A stretch of DNA of 64,000 nt from NCBI RefSeq assembly GCF_947623445.1, contig NC_135241.1, positions 23,934,501-23,998,500 of the forward strand. The letters are read 5' to 3'. The notes under the pieces are model-generated. The model had not been told where the DNA came from. It was given only the letters and a program-made list of their open reading frames with translations, and did no database searches. Source of the DNA: Clavelina lepadiformis. Its lineage: Eukaryota; Chordata; Ascidiacea; Aplousobranchia; Clavelinidae. Shown one piece after another: positions 23,787-37,400 of this stretch. How positions within the stretch are numbered: the stretch's first letter is position 1; each line of letters opens with the position of its first letter. The translations under genes were made by a program, and so were the position numbers.

Positions 23787-24172
23787 ATCTAATAGCTTAG
23801 AAACATTTCGGCTTTTGAAAACACTGAGCAGTTCGTGGAAATGCCCAATTCATCACATACAGCTACAGCTGCTTCTTTTTTATTTTTATTAATTGCTTTT
23901 AACTTTAATGATAGTAAAATGGCAAGAATCCCAGGTTGATATTTAAAATATTTACACAGTGAAAATATACATTTCATGATTCAACAAAGCAGTTACGTGT
24001 GTGTACAACTATGTACTTCATAGTTGTAATAAATTGCTATAGAATGTTCCCAAATACAAATCTTTGTAACTACCTTGCATAGATTACACCTAAGCATAAA
24101 TTCCCAAAAATAAAACCGACATCGAAAACACAAAAAACTAAAACTCGTTTACTCTCAGTTTTTAGTTTTTCA
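23787..24172. other. Shared 3' region of EFCAB2 and ENT copy A
   Basis: 386 bp between two convergent stop codons. Plus-strand AATAAA at 24028 and 24109 suits EFCAB2. TTTATT near 23880 is a possible signal for the minus-strand gene, so the two 3' UTRs probably overlap. Confidence 0.55.
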
Positions 24173-27100
24173 CTAAATAATAAGTTTTATAACAAAGGAA
24201 AATCCTGCTCCAGCGGCAAGGCCAACAGACATTGCGAAACCGAGCAACGAACCAGCTGTTTCAGAATGCTCACTTTCCACACGTCTGCAAGTTGTAAATA
24301 TATCGGTCATTAAACATTTTTCTTGCAATATGCCAACAACCTTTGTCGGGTTTGTGCCTATGTCTAGCATACTCAATTTAAAGCACAATACAATGGGATT
24401 TTTTATGAGGGCAACTTCTAAAAATACCTTGGTCCATATTGCATTGATAAAGTGCTTAGATGTCCGTTGGACAAACCAAAGATTGCGATGAAAACAATGA
24501 AATATGCATCGTTGTTGAATATAACTGGCAGCCTGGTGCGGGGCTGGACATTGCACAAAGCAAAAAGCGGCATAAATGCCACTCTTAATATGACCAGGAA
24601 CACCAGCAACGAAGTTTGCTTCTCTGATGGCTGAAAATAATGAAAAACGTGAAATTTCTCGAAGTTCTCGTCTATTCATTCAGCTAATTACCGCAATGAA
24701 ATGCCAAATTAATAAACCGTTATCGAGAATGTTGAGGTTAAGGGTGACGATGCAGTATTGGGTTAAGTTTCATCTGCAAAGCGGCAAAAGCAATAATCTG
24801 TACAATTACTGGTGACAAGTTGCAACAAAACGATGCTGCACAGAAATCCGACATGGTGTGAGCTGCCTTGGCAGAGGCTCGCGCTCTCTAAATATTTTCT
24901 AAATTTGCACTACTATGCATGTATACTTATAGACAATCCGACATACATAATGTAGATATCCAGCCATGCTTCTGCCAATCCAATCGGTGAGATTAAAAAG
25001 TAAGAAACAGCTCACGGGGCTGAAGTAGAGAGCTAAACAAAAGCAAATTTTTTAGTTGACTGCACATAACAATCTCATTAATGCTCATTAGGATATAGTA
25101 CTTGCATTATTTCATATAATGTAAGTCGCATATAATGTAAATTGGTTACTCAAATATTTCAACATTTAGTTGAATGTGTACTCACTATTCCACGTAGTTT
25201 TCTGTGACATTGAGTGAATGCTTGATGTTATTGACGGAAAACACGCCAAAGTGACAAAAAAAACAAAAATAACAGAGAAGCAGTGCGGCCACACTTTCTT
25301 GAATATTGACCACAGAGGGGGAACAAACTTTGGCTACAAATATAGAAAATAAAAGCATAAAACTGCTAGAATGGAAGATTATCCCGATTTGAAACCTGAA
25401 ATCCAATAATCCAAACTATGAGTTAATACTTTCATCGGACTACATCAAATGACTTCACAAACTAAAAGCACCAATGAGTAAGTGTCTGCCTTCATGCAAC
25501 AATCTCGTCATAGAAATGTCCACCTGTGTAACATCGGTGTCCATCAAAAGAGGTCGGTTCTCGTCATCTGAATCACTCCAAGCACAAACACGTTGCAAAG
25601 GATTTGAAGTTGAGTCATTTCTCGATCTTGACTTTCCTGCTTGGGAGTTGACAGAATGGTGATTTTCTGTGATAATTAATCATTCAATCAGTGATTTGAA
25701 GAATACGGAAAGTGCATGTAAGTTTTAATATTTATGAAAAAGGCACAGAAATGATTTAACAAACATGGTGCGTGAATTTATTGAAGCATCATAGAAATGC
25801 AGTGAATCAGTCTTAAAGTGATTTGTCTAAAACTGGTTATGAATTTGCGAAAGATGCTTTGTATCTTCGAAACATGGCTTTAGTGCAGTTATTTGAAGGT
25901 CAAACCGGGCCTGATGCGACACACACATTAGCGATTCTGTATCTTGGTTCAAGCATTCATTTATACTAGCCCGCTCAACTGTCAATTCTGTTTCAAACAT
26001 AATTTAATATTCTGCACCCAAAATTAATAAAACCCCATTAGTTCAAAATAGCAACACATTCAAACAATGATGTCCCAGACTCACTTGCTGCTGTCAAAGT
26101 TTCATTTATATCTGCAAACCTCTTCTGATTGTGGTGGTATTTGTAAAAATTCTACGAAAACATTTTCATGCAACGTAAAATGTTACAAAAAAATTAAACT
26201 TGACGTACTGTCATACAATTTGTTATGGTATATCACAAAACAACTAAAGAGCATGATAACATGTGCTGCTGAGTGTTGAAGACACTCGTAGAAAAGGATT
26301 CAAAAACATTTTATGGCTCACATTTTTTGAAAGCAGCCTGTAAGACAGGCCAGTTATAAAGAGTACTGCAATTGCAATGAGGAAATATGCAAATGCACTG
26401 CTTGTGGGATCGTGACCAACTGAAAGAAAGTTTTAAAAAGTTATCCATAACGAGCCTACGATGCTAAATACATATGTGTCGTAACCAACTAAGCATACTA
26501 TTAATGCAATGTAACACACAGAACAGATCACAAATGTATAAGCTGAGCTACAATTAATTGATACATACAACCGATAGTAGCAATCATTGCGACTGCAGCA
26601 AAAATTCCTCCCATACCCTGGATAGAAAACACAAAATTGAACATAAAAGATTAACTTCAATGATATATGATGATATGATGGCAATAATGATATGATTCAA
26701 TGATATGATTAATGATATGATAGTGATATTCAATGATATGATAGCAATGATTAACTTCAATGATATAAGCACAATATTGCCATGTTACCTGCCCTGCCAT
26801 AACAGCCTGCAGATATTTCTGCGGTAGACCGGCTGCGATCCCAAAAATGCTTGACTGGATGACGGCAGAAGCGCAGTTTAACAAGACGATGCTGATCATT
26901 GTGACAGCAAAGAATGTCTGTTGCCAACTACTGCTGTCTATCTGCAAGATCGTAAGAAAACAGCTTAATCAACAAATTTAAGTTTGCCGGACACCAATAC
27001 ATTTATTGTCTTGAAACAAGTATATAAGTCTGTTAAATAATAAGTATCATAATAAGTTAAATGAAGATTACATTACAACATAGTAATAATAAGTTACATT

Positions 27101-29097
27101 ACAACATAGAAGGCAATGAGTTACATTAGATTAAGGTAAAGCCGAAAGAATTATGTTTAAAAGCTTGTATAACTCACTTTCACCAAGACAACTGTGACAA
27201 TAAAGAATATTACTTCAATGAACAGACCTCCATATATGCGCATCTTTTCGCTTATCCTAACAAAAATAATGAACCAAATTATTAAAACATAGAAACGTGT
27301 GGTCTGGCCAATCTCCAACAAACATTTAGTGGTCATGATCATTATCCCTAACAGATATTTATATGGTGTTTAAGTTACAAAGTCATTCTGATTTTAACAA
27401 GCATACAAATTTCAAGTCGTGTAAATATTACACAATTTTCAGAAAACATAACTTTTTGTGTCACCAACAAACAAAAACAACTGACCAACCTCTGCTGAAG
27501 CATCGTATTAAGGAACTGGAAAAGGACATTTGGAAGCATGGCACATAATGACAAGGTGTTTTGAAATAAAACTTGTAATCGAGTGTAAGTGACAGCATCA
27601 GGATCGTCGGTAGGACTTGCTGTAATAGTTGAGGTATTGATATGTGGAGGTATTGCTGAATTATTCCGTAATTTGTACATCCAGTACTATCCAAAACAAA
27701 TAAAATAGGCCTTCAATGTTAAAAACGAGGCTGGCAATCTAAACTATTATTCCAGAATATTTTGTTAAGTACAAAATTGCAAGAAAGTCATTAAAAGTGA
27801 ACATTGCTATTTGTTAGGAAGCAACGGTTAAAGTTGCATTGGTTAATCAGCAGATATCTGGTGATAAACCATTGATCACTTTGCTAATTACTGGGTATCG
27901 GCTTTTTGATCAAAATCGATTTTTACAGCAAGCCACTGACAAAATCACCATAAATCATACCAATTCTTATAAGAAACTGTTCACAAATGCGGTAACAAGT
28001 GGCAACAACACATCACATGCTTTCAGAAAAACAATTCATTATTGTTTAGTATGCTTTCATTCTGAAGTGTCTTGCGGTGTATAATAAATATATGTGTTGC
28101 CTTTGATCGGCATCAGTTAAATGTGCACGTGCAACAATTAGAACGCTTAATCATCTACTTTGCTTATCAGTGCATCTCTAAGGGAAATATGGATAGATAC
28201 ACAATCAAATGTTATATCATGAAATGATGATTATCTTCTATAGATTTAACAAATTTAAGCAACTGCGAAGGTTACAATGCGACTGTTAAAAACACAGTCT
28301 ATCGTTTCTAATTATTTAGAACCTGGGGAAAGTTACGCGAACATCGTTATTTTCAATAACACATATTCACCTCATTAGCAGTTATAAAGAAATTCCAGGG
28401 AAGAAGTGTTCCAAGTCCAAGAATATAGAAAACCAAATACACAACCCAATATCTGTAAAAGAAATTACATGCAAAATTTTACAAACAAGTTTAATTTTGT
28501 ATAAATTAGTGCAAAGATATTCAAGCTTTATTTTATTTCCTGTCAGACATTTTCAATGAACTCTATAACCAAAGACCAAAACCTGTCTGTCGGCGCGGAT
28601 TCATTTCGGTCGTCATTTCTGGTAATACTAGGAGACCCATTTATTCTTCTCGCTTGTGATTGATTACTTGGATTCTTTGATGAAAATCTTCCAGATTCAT
28701 TTAACGTAGCTAAACAAGAAAATAAACTTCATCCTTATTTTGCTCTTGAAAATTATTTATATATGGATTTATATTTCCTTGTCATTACAACTGATTGGAA
28801 GCGGCACAAATGTTACAAACGTATCTTGCCACAGTTTACTGATTTAAGCATCATTAACTCGGACAGACAGTTGGCAATCTAAGGCTACTCTCTAGGCATA
28901 ATGTACTAATGACGTTATAAATCATAGGTCAAACAATTTTAAGCACAGTTAGACCTTTAACAGCTCACATCACCGTATCAAGACACACATTCCATTATTT
29001 AGGAAACTTTCAGCTACAATTCAGCTGAAAAACTGGTAATTTAAACATTTCTTTATCACTTGGCAGGGTACAACTTACATGATGTTTCTTCATCCAT
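24173..29097 (-). CDS. SLC29A: Equilibrative nucleoside transporter, copy A
   Basis: Fourteen exons (high to low): 29097-29079, 28709-28583, 28452-28371, 27686-27490, 27256-27178, 26941-26789, 26617-26569, 26419-26322, 26151-26085, 25666-25524, 25333-25186, 25032-24947, 24630-24428, 24284-24173; 520 aa. ENTs carry nucleosides down their gradient through 11 TM helices. Family marks: PTDRYWVVY before TM1, LGTLLPWNFFITANE in TM1, SEKMRIYG between TM3 and TM4, FAAVAMIATIG in TM6, a polar 70-residue loop with acidic SDSDDENRPLL, TLYFSPVSCFLLFNLTDWIG, LCNVQPRTRLPV, GFSFVIKLII at the end. The N-terminus is longer than copy B's by about 25 residues. NNS and NTS sequons sit in the TM1-TM2 loop. Exon junctions match copy B except for the extra first exon. 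Confidence 0.95.
26655..26765. repeat. Degenerate AATGATATGAT tandem repeat in ENT copy A intron
   Basis: About ten imperfect copies of (A)ATGATATGAT(A) in the intron between the fifth coding TM exon and the next one. The minus-strand open frames through it (I/S/H-rich) are artefacts of the repeat. Confidence 0.75.
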
Positions 29098-31064
29098 TGC
29101 GTTTACCGCATTCTTGTATTGTTAAAAATGAGATTCAGTCAGAATACAATTCCTAAATCGTTATTTCAAGCATGAAATTTCTACACACGAAGTCCACTCC
29201 ACAAAAAGACAAACGGGCGTGCTTCCATAAAATCCGCACTTGCTAATACGTGCGCTTCTATCACAAGACACCGTCGCAATGTGGAAAGTATAACCGTATC
29301 CTTTTTGTTCAACCTTTAGACCTTATAACACGCTACTCCTCATATACGCACCACAAACCTTTAATCGTTATGATTAGAACGCTGGGAAGCAATTAACATT
29401 AATTGCAAATTTATAAGTAGGGACACCAAACTGTGACAATAAAAACATTGTGTCCTTGGTTTGGTTGCTAAATTGCCATCTTCATGTTGTAGCACATTTT
29501 TAATAATGTTTGCAACACAATGTTGTAACTATATACACAAAATATTGTTTTGCATTTTGCAAACCGGTTAGCCTTTAGATTTTCCACTTTCTCCGGTTAT
29601 TTACGTATTTTTCGCACCGCAATTTGTACGGATAATGGCAAAAATAAACCGTACAACAGAAAGCATAACCATGCGCTTGATTACAACACAAAGTATGTAG
29701 CCTAATAGAAACACAGAATACAAAGAAGCACTTTAGGTGTTAATCTTTAATTAATTAACACCATCTTTCGCAATCTTGTGCTTGTTTCATCAGGCGTACT
29801 AGGACGGTAAAGTTTGCAAATTGCAGGAATGCGGCATTGGCGCAATTCTTTGTTCTCACAAAACAAATGCAAAGACAACGGAATACACTCGATTATGACG
29901 TAATTTTACAGCCGATCACAAACGCAAGCCATGCATGACATAAAAGACGTTTGTTGGTAAACGGCAAAATTTATACAGTAGGCCAATATGTAACGTAGAT
30001 TTGTTAAACTTTATTATGAATTAATTGACCTTGTGAGTCACATATTTCAAAAAAGTTAATTAAAAAACTCGCAATAAAACACCGCTACAAGACGGTAACC
30101 AGGGCTCGAGCGATGAGGAACCAACGGTGGCTTTAAGTCGTGCAAAGATTATATCACAACAAAGTGTAATACAAAGCGTCTACAGCAGGGATGTCCAACC
30201 TGCGGCCCGCCTGAGATTTTTGTGCGACCCGCTAGTCATTTTCACTCCAAAAGTATGTACTTCATGTATACATTTTGCTTGAAATTTAATAAGTTTTGCG
30301 GCCCATTCAATTATTTCAAGTGACAATGCGGCCCACTATAATAAAAGGTTGGATATCCCTGCTAAAGAGTGTTGAGCAGCGAGGTGCCAGAATTTACCGT
30401 ATACCATAGTTTTCGACGGAATTGTTTCCTTGAATGGCAAGATTATGTGTCGTACCTATAAACAACGTACGAAATATAAATCATAGCCCAGCGAGAGACA
30501 TTACGCTATGCCTGTTATTGCTGTGCAGCTGCTACTGGTCCATAGCTGAGGTTAACTTCAATTTGCTTTTATTGAACGCACAAATGCCAAAGTACGCAGT
30601 TTCAAAGCAGAGGAAACAAGTGATATGAAAGATAACAAGAACAAAATAAGCCTTTTTCGGCATCAGAATTGGGTCGCCACCTAGCGACCAGGATAGTAAA
30701 AGCTACAGTTGCGCTGCCAGCAATAATTAATCAGCTAAACTGTAAGATTTCACCACCTTGAGCCCGTGGATAAAACTGATCAAGTACGGAGAATAGTATT
30801 CGATTAAGTTAATTTGCATACATAGGCAGTTTAGGTACGAAAATTGTCTGTTGTGAGAGTATCAATGCCTAAATGTAAACAGCATAAAAAGCATCACAGG
30901 GCTTGAATAACAAGCTTGAAAGTAATTGCTGTGTATTAATCAGCTAAAACGTACAGCAAAGACAAGATATTGCACAAGCAAAAACTAGCAACAAACACTG
31001 CACAATGTATTATATAATAATTCTGATGCAATATGTAGAATAAAAATCCTTGATAAACATTTAG
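29098..31064. other. 5' flank of ENT copy A
   Basis: Intergenic DNA holding the presumed promoter of copy A and one MITE-like element (30186-30361). No exon recognised. Confidence 0.5.
30186..30361. mobile_element. Small MITE with CAGGGATGTCCAACC ends
   Basis: 176 bp bounded by CAGGGATGTCCAACC and its near-exact inverse (GGTTGGATATCCCTG, one mismatch). GCGGCCC occurs just inside both ends (GCGGCCCGC and GCGGCCCAC). CAGGG ends and short length suggest a hAT-derived MITE. I could not find a convincing 8-bp target duplication, so the family is tentative. Confidence 0.65.
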
Positions 31065-32458
31065 GAGTCATTCCATGTATAATCAACCAGGCCCTGTAAC
31101 CACTACTCTTGGATTTTGATAATTTCAATATATGTTATAGACCTTGGAAAAAGCCGAAGATTAAAAAAAAAATTTTGAAAATATCTCCAGGCGTTTTCGA
31201 GTTATTCAAGTTTGAAATTTTCGCCACACGATGGCTTTTGGCTAGTGAGCACTGGTCACGCTTTATGATTTTCTTTAATATCTTTATTTCTGAAGGTAGA
31301 ATAATAAAACAAATGTTGAATTTACCATTTTTGGGGTCAAGGAATTCATTTAAGCACATAAAAAACCTATATCACACCTCCTTCATGGAGTAATTTAAGT
31401 TTTTTCATTGATGTCAAAGTTCAAGTTTACGACGCAATTACAAAAATAGCAATCGCATTGGAAACATAATTTTTGCACTTTTGTGTAGCATGGTTCATGT
31501 ATTTTCATGTATCCAAAAATTGGAAACTTGTTTTTTGTCCTTTAGGAATAAAGTTGGTTTTAACAGCAAGCACTATTTTTAAGATTCTTATAAGATATAA
31601 AATGCAGATTTGAGCAATATCGTATAACTGGTCATGCATATATAATTATATATGCAAGGTTGCAATTCCAAGGCACCAACTGCTAGTGTTTAAAGATTAT
31701 TCACCAAAAACATTAATTACTGCCTGCTAAAGGTGCACTCTGAGAGAGGTTACAGTAAATTTGAGTTCCTTTTTTGAACTTCAATTTTGCCTACTCCTAT
31801 TTTGATTCTTATTATTTTATTATTATTATTCTTAGTATTATTTTGATTTCATTTGTGTATGAAAATGATGAATTTGCCCGCTTAATGCCTGGAATTAAAG
31901 ATTATGTAAGTGTTTCCAAAAATTTTCATAAGCAAAAGAAGCTCATTTTTTGCAATTTGAAGGAATTATGTGCCACATTTTGTGAAAAATATCCCGAGCT
32001 GAAGATTGGATTCTCAAAGTTTTGTTCACTCCATCCCAAATGGTGTGTCCCCGTATCGTCCAAAGGCACTCATTCTGTCTGTGTGTATCCAACATCAAAA
32101 TGCAATCCTTCTGGTTGCTGCTGCCAACAACAATGAAACATACAAAACATTGATTGACAAAATAGTGTGCAGCACGGAGAACAAAATGTGCATGTTGCAT
32201 CGTTGTGAACAATGTCCTGGGTCTCAAGCACTAGAAGGCTTTTTACTTGCACAGTATGATGAGAAACTTGATGATGAAGTCCAATGCCAATAATGGAAGT
32301 CTACAGACACGATGGATGTTATCACGGTGTTAATGATGAGATATGAACGGATTCAACAAATTGTAAGAGTTTTGGATGACCTTACGAAGCATTCATTCAT
32401 AGCTAAATGCCAATCTAGATACTTAAACTCCAGAAAGAGTTCTTTAACAGATGATACT
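31065..32458 (+). repeat. Left arm of the foldback element
   Basis: About 1.39 kb, reverse complement of 32908-34308. Contains the plus-strand frame 31774-32136 and its continuation in another frame from 32085; the frame change shows the copy is dead as a gene. Confidence 0.85.
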
Positions 32459-32907
32459 TGTGTGATTTTGCTGGATTTCGCTGAGAATTACACTTTTACA
32501 ATCTAAGATGAAGTACAAAGCTATCACTGGAACCAGCAGCAATGTACAATCCACTCCGCTGTTGTGTATTACATGCAAGATCACATCTGGTCAGATGTAG
32601 GTCTTTGTAAGCTAGCTGTCTTAACCAGTCGTTTAACAGTACGTCCAACACCATCACATGGAGATTTCCCGTGACTGGTTGCAAAAAAGGACCAACACGC
32701 TTCCAGGTTGAAATCACACTTGTGACGGCACAGATTCAGCATATTTTTATAATTTTTATACTGTCCAGCGCGACCGTCCGAGAAATATTCAACTTTAGTA
32801 ATGGTGCTGGACAAGCTTGGAATCAATGCAGTGAGTTTGTACAAAAGCCCATGCACAAAAGCTGTCTCATGTGTTAAGTCATCTGAAACAATGCAAAATG
32901 ACTGCTG

Positions 32908-34308
32908 GTATCATCTGTTAAAGAACTCTACTGGAGTTTAAGTATCTAGATTGGCATTTAGCTATGAATGAATGCTTCGTAAGGTCATCCAAAACTCTTA
33001 CAATTTGTTGAATCCGTTCATATCTCATCATTAACACCGTGATAACATCCATCGTGTCTGTAGACTTCCATTATTGGCATTGGACTTCATCATCAAGTTT
33101 CTCATCATACTGTGCAAGTAAAAAGCCTTCTAGTGCTTGAGACCCAGGACATTGTTCACAACGATGCAACATGCACATTTTGTTCTCCGTGCTGCACACT
33201 ATTTTGTCAATCAATGTTTTGTATGTTTCATTGTTGTTGGCAGCAGCAACCAGAAGGATTGCATTTTGATGTTGGATACACACAGACAGAATGAGTGCCT
33301 TTGGACGATACGGGGACACACCATTTGGGATGGAGTGAACAAAACTTTGAGAATCCAATCTTCAGCTCGAGATATTTTTCACAAAATGTGGCATATAATT
33401 TCTTCAAATTGCACAAAATGAGCTTCTTTTGCTTATGAAAATTTTTGGAAACACTTACATAATCTTTAATTCCAGGCATTAAGCGGGCAAATTCATCATT
33501 TTCATACATAAATGAAATCAAAATAATAGTAAGAATAATAATAATAAAATAATAAGAATCAAAATAGGAGTAGGCAAAATTGAAGTTCAAAAAAGGAACT
33601 CAAATTTACTGTAACCTCTCTCAGAGTGCACCTTTAGCAGGCAGTAATTAATGTTTTTGGTGAATAATCTTTAAACACTAGCAGTTGGTGCCTTGGAATT
33701 GCAACCTTGCATATATAATTATATATGCATGACCAGTTATACGATATTGCTCAAATCTGCATTTTATATCTTATAAGAATCTTAAAAATAGTGCTTGCTG
33801 TTAAAACCAACTTTATTCCTAAAGGACAAAAAACAAGTTTCCAATTTTTGGATACATGAAAATACATGAACCATGCTACACAAAAGTGCAAAAATTATGT
33901 TTCCAATGCGATTGCTATTTTTGTAATTGCGTCGTAAACTTGAACTTTGACATCAATGAAAAAACTTAAATTACTCCATGAAGGAGGTGTGATATAGGTT
34001 TTTTATGTGCTTAAATGAATTCCTTGACCCCAAAAATGGTAAATTCAACATTTGTTTTATTATTCTACCTTCAGAAATAAAGATATTAAAGAAAATCATA
34101 AAGCGTGACCAGTGCTCACTAGCCAAAAGCCATCGTGTGGCGAAAATTTCAAACTTGAATAACTCGAAAACGCCTGGAGATATTTTCAAAATTTTTTTTT
34201 TAATCTTCGGCTTTTTCCAAGGTCTATAACATATATTGAAATTATCAAAATCCAAGAGTAGTGGTTACAAATTTTAAAAAAATTGGTTGATTATACATGG
34301 AATGACTC
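32908..34308 (-). repeat. Right arm of the foldback element
   Basis: About 1.40 kb. Same protein frames as the left arm but on the minus strand (33590-33228 and 33358-33071). Lacks the DFAENY-containing segment that the left copy keeps in the spacer. Confidence 0.85.
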
Positions 34309-34464
34309 TTAGGTTACAAGCTGAACTGTGCGGCAACGCTTATGTGGAACTGTTGGGAACAAATTGAAAGGAACTGACGAAATAAATAGCACAATAAACG
34401 CTATGTCTATCGCACATAAAGATGCAATACACATTTCAAATAAAAATTACGCCAATTATGTTAT

Positions 34465-37400
34465 CTAGATGGCCAGTCTGAGAGCAAATGAAAATCCAGC
34501 GCCGGCGGTAAGTCCGACACAAATTGCAAATACCAGCAAAGTACCCACGATTCCAGTGTGTTCTTTTTCAACCAACCTGAAAAATAAAAAACATATTCCA
34601 CAAACGGATTATCGAGAAACATTATCATTTAGATGAAAGGTATTGTCCATAAGATTGTGCACATTGCTTTTACGCACTTTATGATATACGATAAAGATTG
34701 TGGATTATGACAAGGTTCCACGATCACCAGTATTAAATCAGTCAATTGTTTCCACGATAAATTTTACATCAATAATGTGAAAAAATACCTTGGTCCATAT
34801 TGCATTGATAAAGTGCTAAGATGTCCATTGGACAAACCAAAGATTGCCATGAAAACGATGAAATATGCATCGTTGTTGAATATAACTGGCAGCCTGGTGC
34901 GGGGCTGGACATTGCACAAAGCAAAAAGCGGCATAAATGCCACTCTTAATATGACCAGGAACACCAGCAACGAAGTTTGCTTCTCTGATGGCTGAAAATA
35001 TATCAAATTATAACTTTTGTTGGCAAGAAGATTGCGTAACACAAAATAACAGCAACACATAATATTTAGCTATTAATATTTACATCTATAATAATGATTG
35101 CCAGTGCTGCTATAATTATGAAATCTACATGTTATGGAATATAGATATTACATAATGCCAATATCCTGCCGTGGTACGTCCAATCCAGTCAGTTGCATTA
35201 TAAAGAAGAAAACAGCATACCGGTGAAAAATATAACGCTGCAAAATAAAACCAGGATGTAAGTTTATGTCTGCTGAGTCATGTCAATGAAAAGTTGACTG
35301 TTGTTGAATTTACTCACTGCTCCAAGTTGACTTTTGTGACATTGACTGTGTGCTTGCTGTTATTGATGGAAAGCACGCCAATGTGACAAAAAATATCAAA
35401 GTAAGAGATAAGCAATGTGGAAAAGTCTTCTTGAAAATGGACCACAGCGGAGGAAAAGTTTTGGTCTTAAAATGCACAACAAATTAAACAGTTTATCAAA
35501 AACTACTGCAAAACTGTTACAATTTTAAAACATGTATCAGAACAAATGGTACCGAGGCAATTCTAAAAATTAGTATCAAGATTTAAATTGCAACGTAACT
35601 GACAAAAAACCTGTCACATAAAGCATAGGCAAAGGAACTAAAAACCCATTTTTCTTTCATCCTCATAACAATTAAACTCTCAACATCTGTACCAACCTGC
35701 GTTGTCTCAGCATTCGTAAGCAAAGGCTCAAGATCATCGTCAAAATTCTCATCAACAAATACTTGATCTCTCGCCTCATTATTGTTCAATAGATGCCCGT
35801 GTCCTGTAAGAATACGGTTTAACGATAACATGTAACAAACGAGCTAGAGTTGAACACCAAGCTGCACATATTTGACAAGGCTCAAGTAGAGAATGATTAA
35901 GCCTAAGCTAAATGTTGTAAGTTCTGAAACATTAGCAAAGAAAGTTATGAGTAGAAAGAAAAAACGTTACCATTTCTGGAATATTCACCTTTATTTGGGT
36001 TTTTGTTAAGTTTGTAATGGTACAAGTAGAACACCTATATTAAACAAAAAATCTGTTTTAAAACGATAAAATAGGAATCAACAGCCAGCCAAGGTTGGTT
36101 TAACTTACATTTTTTGACAGTGATGCGTAGCACAATAATGTTACCACAAGAACGCCTGTTGCAATGAGAAAATAAGAAAATGCACTATTGGTGGGATTTT
36201 TGCTGACTGAAACACATAGCATAGTTGATTAGCATTCAGATAGCCAAGAAAACCATTCACAAAATCCACTGACACAAACATTTACTTTCTAACGGTTGAA
36301 GAATGTATTCTGTGAGTATAGTTTCAAGTCAAACAGCCACTCAAGTACAACAAAAATAAAAGATTTGTAAATGTAACTGATGTCAATTGCAGAGCAGCAA
36401 TTGAGATCACATATATTTTCATACTCACATCCAATAGCAAATATCATTGCCACAGAAGCAAATATTCCACTTATTCCCTGATAACAAGAAAAATATGCAG
36501 AGGTTATCTATTATTAAGTCAAATACACATATTTATATCCCTAAACTTTAGACATAATGTTACCTTTGACATGACAGAAACAAATTTTTTCAACAAAAGC
36601 AAACAAAAAAATTAACGGAATTACCTGGCCTGCCATAATCGCTTGAACATACTTGGAAGGCATGCCCGACACAATTGCAAAAATACTTGATTGAAACACA
36701 GCTGAACCGGAATTAAGCGCAACAATCAGAATCATTGTGACAATGAAAAATGCTTGCTGCCATTTGGTTGTATCAACCTGTCATGTCAACACAAACATCA
36801 AGTAAAGAAAACACAAAAGTGATGATGCATGAAACGTTGTCATTAACCAATATTGGAATTGAACGCTGACTCACTTTTACCAAAGCGACAGTGATTATGA
36901 AGAAAATAATTTGACAAACGAGAGATCCCAGTATACGAATCTTTTCATTTGTCCTGTAAGTAATGTGGAAAGGTTCTAATAATATAATTGTAATTATCAC
37001 ATTTTTAATCATCTGATGTATGTATTCAGACTACGTTCAGTAACTGTCATAATTTGCTACATACATGCACCTTTCTAGAAATAAAATAATTAGAAATTGA
37101 GAAATAAGACTTGAAACTGTTCCACAAATTGACAGCGTATTTTCAAATAAGTTTTGCAGGTAAGTGTACTGAACGTCTTCGGAAGTATTTTTATCCCCGG
37201 TCATGTTAACAGGAATCATGCTTGTGTTACGAAACTTGTACATCCAATACTTCGAAGAAAAACAACATATAAGGGAACAATGCGCATAGTCCCGAGAAAG
37301 TTAAGCAATTCAAGGATGTTTAGTTGTTTACAAGGTCTGCTTACTTCATTCGCTGTTATAAAAAAATTCCAAGGAAGCAAACCACCGATTCCTATGATGT

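Larger units (their letters stand above)
31065..34308. mobile_element. Foldback DNA transposon with 1.4-kb inverted arms
   Basis: Left arm 31065-32458 and right arm 32908-34308 are inverted copies, nearly identical apart from a few substitutions and an indel near the tips. Outer tips read GAGTCATTCCATGTATAATC. TTAG is duplicated on both sides (31061-31064, 34309-34312). Both arms encode the same 5' part of a transposon protein (LMPGIKDYVSVSKNFHKQKK, GFSKFCSLHPKWCVP, HSFIAKCQSRYLNS). The spacer holds the rest in two directions: CVILLDFAENYTF and WNQQQCTIHSAVVYY on plus (to about 32578), and SDDLTHETAFVHG, VEYFSDGRAGQYKNYKNML and FATSHGKSPCDGVGRTVKR on minus. So two partial copies of one element meet tail to tail, keeping two identical 5' ends. 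I know the FSDG..QYKN / ATSHGK.PCDG protein only as a widespread invertebrate transposon product and cannot name its superfamily. Confidence 0.82.

Noticed and set aside
26433-26947. Minus-strand frames of 62-96 codons rich in Ile, Ser and His
   Set aside because: They read through the AATGATATGAT tandem repeat and intron; only the parts at 26569-26617 and 26789-26941 are ENT exons.
31109-31393. 94-codon frame repeated in both arms of the foldback element
   Set aside because: Lies in the sub-terminal non-coding part; duplicated only because the arm is duplicated.
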